Assembly: GCA_964486825.1 (NCBI GenBank)
Contig: CAZAQS010000136.1
Location: forward strand, 1-12,128
Origin: CAZAQS01 sp964486825
GTDB taxonomy: Bacteria > Chloroflexota > Anaerolineae > Anaerolineales > UBA4823
Length of the DNA: 12,128 bases
Reading direction: 5' to 3'
The translations under genes and the position numbers were made by a program. Each line of letters begins with the position of its first letter. Position 1 is the first letter of the stretch. Shown piece by piece: positions 8,327-12,128 of the stretch. The notes below the pieces were generated by a model. The model saw only the letters and a list, made by a program, of their open reading frames with translations, had not been told where the DNA came from and searched no databases.

Positions 8327-10147
8327 TCACTTAAATCCCATGGCTTTCCTACCCCGGCGACTACCCGGTTTCAGGGAGGCCCCCATGCTCCGTAGCTGCT
8401 GTCCTATCCGGTCCAAAGGCTTGCCCTGTTCGCCCGGGTGAGCCAGGCGGGTCCGGTAGGCGCTCCACACCTGCCGGATTAGCGCGTAATCCTTCTCAGT
8501 GAGAGGCTCGAGTGAAGTATCGATATGAGTAGCATAATAAAGCGAAGGCACGCCCAGTTCTCTCTGTAGGTGCAGGTAACGCCTCCAGGTTGCCCGGTTC
8601 CTCATCGGCCAATTATCCGTATCGATGATGGCCTGCGGGCAGGCAATTTGTACGATTCTGGCCCGCAACTGCATGGCCTGGTTGACATCACTGTCCATAT
8701 TGACATCGTTCAGCCGGATCATATCGGTTACGTCCGCCAGGTAGGGATGCGGGGTTTGCGTCATGACCAATGCGTCCCGCTTTGCCTGCTTGGCTTCATC
8801 GTAAATGATCCCCAAGTATGATCTCATCAGCTCCAGGCCCCAGGCATCCCCATAAAGACACAGCCCAGGCCCACTCGGCATGCGTGCCGTAAAATCGATT
8901 TTAAAGCCATCCGCATCGTACCCATCAGAAGAAAGCATGTGGCGGATTGACTTTCGCAACCTGGCCTCATACGCCGGGTTTGTGGGATCCACCGAAACGG
9001 GCAAACCGCTGGCGTTGGTGATACATTCCCCGTCTGGTACACCTTCTGGATCCCAGGCTTTCAACCACAGCAAGACCTTCTTCCCATCGGCATGCTGCCG
9101 GTCGATGAAACCGCGCAGGTCGGGCCATTTCATCTCGTCGGCCTGATTTTGACCATACGTCGCCTGCCACTTATCATCCAATACCACCGTTCCTGGCTCT
9201 ATTCCCTGACCGGTCAGTTTTGATAAAAAACCTGTATAAAGATCTTGCCTGGAGTAGGAAGCGGCCTTTCCTTGATCGACTTCCGCCTGGTAGCACTGCT
9301 GGCCCCAGCCACAGAAAATCGGCTCTCGCCACCAGTCTGGTGGGTTGGCTTTTCTGGCTGTTGGCGCCCATCCACATTCCTTCAAGGCATGGATATGCGC
9401 AGCCAGGGCCAGGTATTCATCTGATTCGAAGTCGAAGCCGATGCCTGGCAATCGGTAGCTGTCCTTTACGATGGTATGCCCTTCATACGCCAGAGAAAGG
9501 TAGAACCCACCTCGCTGCGCATGGTATGCGTATTGGGTGAAGCGGTTAGAGCCAGGCGCAGCCTCTACACCCAATCCCAACCAACCTTGATTACCAGCGA
9601 AACACAAGCAGAAGGGTGGTGGGGTGAAAAACCAGGTAGACTTTACCGGCAACGGTACTCCCATCAGCTCGATATGGGAACCCTCCGCAGGCGAAAAATA
9701 ATTGGTCTCATCTGAATTCGGTGTTGGATTAAAGCCTTTTACAAAACTCTGCCCAGACCAATAGAAACCAGACCCCCAACGGGTCTGCGCCGAAGAGAAC
9801 CCCCCGAAATAGTTGGCCTCAACCAGTTGGCCTGAACCTTCTACTTCAACCTCGTAAACCAGGCGCCTGGGCGTGCAACGGAAACGGTAGGTTTTGCTCC
9901 GCCAGGCATTACTGGCGGCTTTCAAAGAGAAAACCACTTCATTTTCAAACTCTTCCACCACCCACGGACCGATATGGGTTGTATCGTCACGGGCATGCAT
10001 TGGGTGGATGCTGGATAGAACAAAAAGCTCAGCCAGCGGTTTCCCCTGTTGGTCCTCGAGATATACAAATGGTTTATCCGGTGCAAGCCTTAACCGGTAT
10101 CGCTCAGCTTCAAGCTGAGTAACGCCTTCTTTTTCTGCCAGCAACAT
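8327..10147 (-). CDS. Putative alpha-glycosidase, TIM barrel resembling GH36/clan GH-D
   Basis: First gene of the operon, 606 residues from the ATG at 10147. AAGAGG sits at 10156-10161, eight bases before that ATG, which favours it over the GTG at 10156. Residues 1 to about 255 look like a beta-sandwich domain rich in Trp, Phe and Tyr, as before the barrel in GH36 and GH31 enzymes. The barrel contains FCGWGQQCY near 280, VVLDDKW (D324, D325) matching the Asp pair at the end of an early strand, LLWLKAWDPEG near 355-365, and DGFKIDF with D418 as likely nucleophile on strand 4. Later come VMTQTPHP and MIRLNDVNMD, one of whose Asp residues may be the acid/base. The usual GH36 SGG acid/base context is not seen, so family and specificity stay open (alpha-galactosidase-like, GH31-like, or a divergent group). 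No signal peptide. Sits directly downstream of the riboswitch and terminator. Confidence 0.72.
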   Translation of the reverse strand: MLLAEKEGVTQLEAERYRLRLAPDKPFVYLEDQQGKPLAELFVLSSIHPMHARDDTTHIGPWVVEEFENEVVFSLKAASNAWRSKTYRFRCTPRRLVYEVEVEGSGQLVEANYFGGFSSAQTRWGSGFYWSGQSFVKGFNPTPNSDETNYFSPAEGSHIELMGVPLPVKSTWFFTPPPFCLCFAGNQGWLGLGVEAAPGSNRFTQYAYHAQRGGFYLSLAYEGHTIVKDSYRLPGIGFDFESDEYLALAAHIHALKECGWAPTARKANPPDWWREPIFCGWGQQCYQAEVDQGKAASYSRQDLYTGFLSKLTGQGIEPGTVVLDDKWQATYGQNQADEMKWPDLRGFIDRQHADGKKVLLWLKAWDPEGVPDGECITNASGLPVSVDPTNPAYEARLRKSIRHMLSSDGYDADGFKIDFTARMPSGPGLCLYGDAWGLELMRSYLGIIYDEAKQAKRDALVMTQTPHPYLADVTDMIRLNDVNMDSDVNQAMQLRARIVQIACPQAIIDTDNWPMRNRATWRRYLHLQRELGVPSLYYATHIDTSLEPLTEKDYALIRQVWSAYRTRLAHPGEQGKPLDRIGQQLRSMGASLKPGSRRGRKAMGFK

Positions 10148-10155
10148 TGTGGACA

Positions 10156-10161
10156 CCTCTT
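10156..10161 (-). promoter_or_regulatory. Ribosome binding site deciding the start of the first operon gene
   Basis: AAGAGG on the minus strand with an eight-base spacer to the ATG at 10147. It overlaps the alternative GTG start at 10156, which makes that start unlikely. Confidence 0.7.
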
Positions 10162-10219
10162 CATTGCGATGATATGCTTCGATATTCAGAAGGGGTAAAT
10201 TCTAGGATAGGTAAGGTAC

Positions 10220-10251
10220 AAAAAAAACCCTTAGCGCGAACCGACTAAGGG
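10220..10251 (-). terminator. Intrinsic terminator in the operon leader (riboswitch expression platform)
   Basis: On the minus strand CCCTTAG (10251-10245) and CTAAGGG (10234-10228) form a perfect 7-bp stem around a 10-base loop, followed at once by eight T (10227-10220). On the plus strand there is no T-run after the stem, so it acts only in the minus direction. It stands about 32 bases after the riboswitch core and about 72 bases before the first start codon. With no gene ending upstream of it, it is best read as a conditional attenuator controlled by the riboswitch. Confidence 0.85.
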
Positions 10252-10282
10252 AATCAGAATGCGAGAAGAGCTTCCTGACCTA

Positions 10283-10367
10283 GGCAGTTCGGCCGCCTTA
10301 CGGAGTTGATCACAACCCGCTTAGACCCGGAACTTTGTGCCCCTGTTTTTCAACAGGTTTACCTTTT
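10283..10367 (-). ncRNA. Cyclic di-GMP-I (GEMM-I) riboswitch aptamer
   Basis: Recognised by manual alignment to the Vc2-type aptamer. The RNA reads AAAAGGUAAACC, then the hairpin CCUGUU-GAAA-AACAGG (10357-10342) with the hallmark GAAA tetraloop, then GGCACAAAGUUCC and GGGUCUAAG (tetraloop-receptor-like strand). A hairpin follows (CGGGUUG/CAACUCCG, one bulge), then CCGUAAGG and the 15-base P3 hairpin GGCGGCCGAACUGCC (10297-10283). That hairpin matches the consensus GGUAGCCGGGUUACC with paired changes (U-A to C-G, A-U to G-U). In my alignment the ligand-contacting positions G20, A47 and C92 correspond to G10362, A10335 and C10284. G20 is retained, which favours c-di-GMP over the cGAMP variants with A20. 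Weak point: the short stem next to G20 (GGU with GUU) can form only wobble pairs. A terminator follows directly. Confidence 0.82.
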
Positions 10368-10475
10368 CTATATCTTGTAATGTTGCCCTAAACAAGCGAT
10401 TGACTCGATCGAACGCCTGTTACAGGCAATACCAATATCGATATCTTCTCCAAAACAACCGTTATTCTTGGATTT
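10366..10475 (-). promoter_or_regulatory. Leader segment upstream of the aptamer, with palindromes
   Basis: About 110 bases between the predicted transcription start and the riboswitch, with no convincing ORF. It holds three perfect dyads: ATATCGATAT (10435-10444), GCCTGT-T-ACAGGC (10415-10427) and TCGATCGA (10405-10412). Any could be a regulator operator just downstream of the promoter; the second could also fold as a short RNA hairpin. No known operator is recognised. Confidence 0.35.
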
Positions 10476-10481
10476 TGCTTA

Positions 10482-10510
10482 ATTATAATCTTTGGGAATC
10501 TTTATTGCAA
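10482..10510 (-). promoter_or_regulatory. Sigma-70-type promoter of the glycoside operon
   Basis: On the minus strand TTGCAA (10510-10505) and a perfect TATAAT (10487-10482) are separated by exactly 17 bases within AT-rich sequence. Transcription would start near 10475 and give a leader of about 330 bases carrying the riboswitch and terminator. Confidence 0.7.
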
Positions 10511-10607
10511 CTTCTTATTGATGAGAATGTGGTAAGGCTTATGTTTGAAACTCGAGGCTTGTTCCTAACGATATTGTCATTTAATCTTCTGAATAGCAGT
10601 TTGCCGT

Positions 10608-10613
10608 TATAAT
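10608..10613 (+). promoter_or_regulatory. Possible -10 element for the protease gene
   Basis: A perfect TATAAT on the plus strand about 87 bases before the protease ATG. No good -35 lies at the proper distance (TCTTCT at 17 bases), so the call is tentative. It would make this gap a divergent promoter region. Confidence 0.35.
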
Positions 10614-10699
10614 AAATCTTGATCCAGCAAGTACTCGAGCTATATACAAAACACAAAACATCATCACCTTCCGTGGTTTTCCGGGCATTTCCGTTCAGG

Positions 10700-12128
10700 A
10701 TGGCCTCACTACACAGGTATAAACACCACCTGCATCCTCGCCCTGGCTCTTTCCAGGCTCGGATCTTACTCATCGTTCTCCTCCTGTTTGCGATCTCAAC
10801 TCCTCATGCAAGCGCCCTGTCGTTTGAGCACCCTGACGAGGTGTTAGCGGAGGTTGTGCCGGGAAGGGTCATTGTCAAGCTTAGAGATCATCTTGAGAGT
10901 TCCAAGGAGCTGGGAACAGCCAGCATGGATGTAGCCACACAGGTCCTGGCTCGTGAGGAAATTGAATCCGCCCGTGAGCTGTACCAGGAGCCAGCCGCGT
11001 ACCCTGAGCTCGCCCGCCAGGCTGGGCTCGAGGGGGTCTACCTCCTCGAGCTAGAAGAGGGCGTAGACGTCTTCCAGGCTGCCGAGGCACTGGCAGCAGA
11101 TCCGAACGTTGAGTACGCCGAACCGGATTACGTGTTGACGACCGCAGTAATTCCCAACGACCCCTCATTCAACCAGCAGTGGGGATTGAACAATACCGGG
11201 CAGTTGATCACGTATGGATCTGTCAGCTCAACCGGCAAGCTAGACGCCGATATCGACCTGCCAGAGGCCTGGGAAATCACGCGCGGCAGCCGCGATATCA
11301 TCATCGCCGTTATCGACACGGGCGTAGACCTATCCCATCCAGACCTGGTTAATAAGCTCTTTACTGGATACAACTTCATATCACCAGGCAGCCCTCCTCA
11401 AGATGACGGAGGCCACGGCACACATGTCGCCGGTACCATAGCTGCAGCCACACATAATTCTATCGGGGTAGCCGGGGTATGCTGGGAATGCCGGATCATG
11501 CCGCTGAAGGCGCTGGGGAAGAGCTCTGGGTCGACGGAGACGGTTTCTAATGCTATTCGTTACGCCGTTGACCATGGGGCGCATGTCATAAATTTGAGCC
11601 TCGGGGGTCCAGATGGAAGTACAACCCTATTAAACGCCGTCAGGTATGCTTATCTGGCAAATGTCCCCATCGTTGCAGCGATGATGAATGAGGCGGAAAG
11701 ATATCCCACCGCGATCTATTATCCTGCTGCATATCCCGAAACCATCGCGGTGGGCTCGACGGACAAATTGGACGTGCGCTCTGTTTTCTCCAGCTACGGC
11801 AACCATATCGATCTTTCCGCCCCTGGTTCCGAGATCCTCAGCACCTATTGGATCTACCCGAATACTCATACCTATGCTTATTCCTCCGGCACATCGATGG
11901 CAACCCCTCACGTTGTAGGGGTGATCGGTCTGATGCGCTATCTCGATCCAAAATTAAGCGTGGAGGAGATCCGAACGATCCTGAGAACCAGCGCCGATGA
12001 TTTAGGGGCCAGCGGTTGGGATATCTATTACGGCGCCGGGCGGCTAAATGCTTACCGCGCCTTACAGTTGACATCTTATGCGATTACGAGCCTTACCCTC
12101 AGTGGACCAACCGTGCTAAAAACAGGCC
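10700..12128 (+). CDS. Secreted subtilisin-like serine protease (peptidase S8), 3' end outside window
   Basis: 476 codons are visible from the ATG at 10700; the C-terminus lies outside. Residues 1-39 form a signal peptide: a basic n-region, hydrophobic ILLIVLLLFAIS at 22-33 and an ASA cleavage site. About 50-147 is an inhibitor-I9-type prodomain (VVPGRVIVKL near the start, DPNVEYAEPDYV near the end). The S8 domain then follows with D206 (VIDTGVD), H239 (GHGTHVAG) and S399 (GTSMATPHV) as the triad, and N330 as the likely oxyanion residue. The enzyme would be exported, self-processed and degrade extracellular protein. After about residue 460 a new domain, perhaps Ig-like, begins (LTLSGPTVLKTG). 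The ribosome site is poor: AGG directly abuts the ATG. An in-frame GTG at 10673 is an alternative. It is transcribed away from the operon and need not share its function. Confidence 0.93.
   Translation, partial: MASLHRYKHHLHPRPGSFQARILLIVLLLFAISTPHASALSFEHPDEVLAEVVPGRVIVKLRDHLESSKELGTASMDVATQVLAREEIESARELYQEPAAYPELARQAGLEGVYLLELEEGVDVFQAAEALAADPNVEYAEPDYVLTTAVIPNDPSFNQQWGLNNTGQLITYGSVSSTGKLDADIDLPEAWEITRGSRDIIIAVIDTGVDLSHPDLVNKLFTGYNFISPGSPPQDDGGHGTHVAGTIAAATHNSIGVAGVCWECRIMPLKALGKSSGSTETVSNAIRYAVDHGAHVINLSLGGPDGSTTLLNAVRYAYLANVPIVAAMMNEAERYPTAIYYPAAYPETIAVGSTDKLDVRSVFSSYGNHIDLSAPGSEILSTYWIYPNTHTYAYSSGTSMATPHVVGVIGLMRYLDPKLSVEEIRTILRTSADDLGASGWDIYYGAGRLNAYRALQLTSYAITSLTLSGPTVLKTG

Noticed and set aside
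8298..8330. GTG start at 8330 for the racemase-like protein
   Set aside because: It would overlap the previous stop like the other junctions, but the 11 added residues do not fit the family and the ATG at 8297 has a well-placed ribosome site.
10228..10251. Loop sequence GGTTCG in the leader hairpin, suggesting a tRNA T-arm or T-box
   Set aside because: No acceptor, anticodon or T-box antiterminator elements surround it; a stem followed by eight U explains it as a terminator.
10550..10639. ACTCGAG repeated at 10550-10556 and 10633-10639
   Set aside because: Seven-base matches 83 bases apart are weak; no other half-sites or known regulator motif support an operator.
10337..10773. Overlapping ORFs of 91 (+) and 96 (-) codons in the regulatory region
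   Set aside because: They overlap the promoter, riboswitch or the protease start on the other strand, have low-complexity composition and no recognisable domain.
1..12128. CRISPR arrays, insertion sequences, tRNA or rRNA genes
   Set aside because: No regular spaced repeats, transposase-like frames, terminal repeats or RNA-gene signatures were seen on either strand.

Overview
The window is about 52% GC bacterial DNA. Most of it is a six-gene cluster on the minus strand, read from about 10.2 kb down past position 1. A secreted subtilisin-type protease starts on the plus strand at about 10.7 kb and runs off the right edge. The organism cannot be fixed from the sequence. The mix of GH38 mannosidases, sugar kinases and a secreted S8 protease would suit a carbohydrate-fermenting environmental lineage such as Chloroflexota (Anaerolineae), but this is a low-confidence guess.

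Minus-strand layout in transcription order: a promoter (TTGCAA, 17 bases, TATAAT) near 10482-10510; a leader of about 330 bases; a glycosidase with a TIM barrel of the alpha-galactosidase kind (10147-8327); an Asp/Glu racemase-superfamily protein (8297-7623); an FGGY carbohydrate kinase (7639-6104); a GH38 alpha-mannosidase of 818 residues (6107-3651); a four-carbon-acid-sugar kinase of the DUF1537 family (3654-2305); a 150-177 base gap with inverted repeats; and a second, longer GH38 alpha-mannosidase (2127 to beyond position 1). Several junctions are ATGA or longer overlaps, so the first five genes are almost certainly one operon.

The most striking element is in the leader. Bases 10283-10367 (minus) fold and align by eye, without gaps through most of the core, to the c-di-GMP-I (GEMM-I) riboswitch. 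They show a perfect CCUGUU-GAAA-AACAGG tetraloop hairpin, the CAAAG core, a CUAAG receptor-like strand and a compensated P3 hairpin. A clean intrinsic terminator follows (10251-10228 plus eight U) about 75 bases before the first gene. This predicts that a bacterial second messenger controls glycoside catabolism by premature termination.

Functional picture (inference): none of the four enzymes with a visible N-terminus shows a signal peptide, and neither does the second mannosidase, so alpha-mannosides or related glycosides would be imported by a transporter not in this window and split in the cytoplasm. The released sugar, sugar acid or polyol would be phosphorylated by the two kinases. The DUF1537 kinase and the racemase-like protein point to a sugar-acid aglycone rather than plain mannan, but the substrate is unknown.
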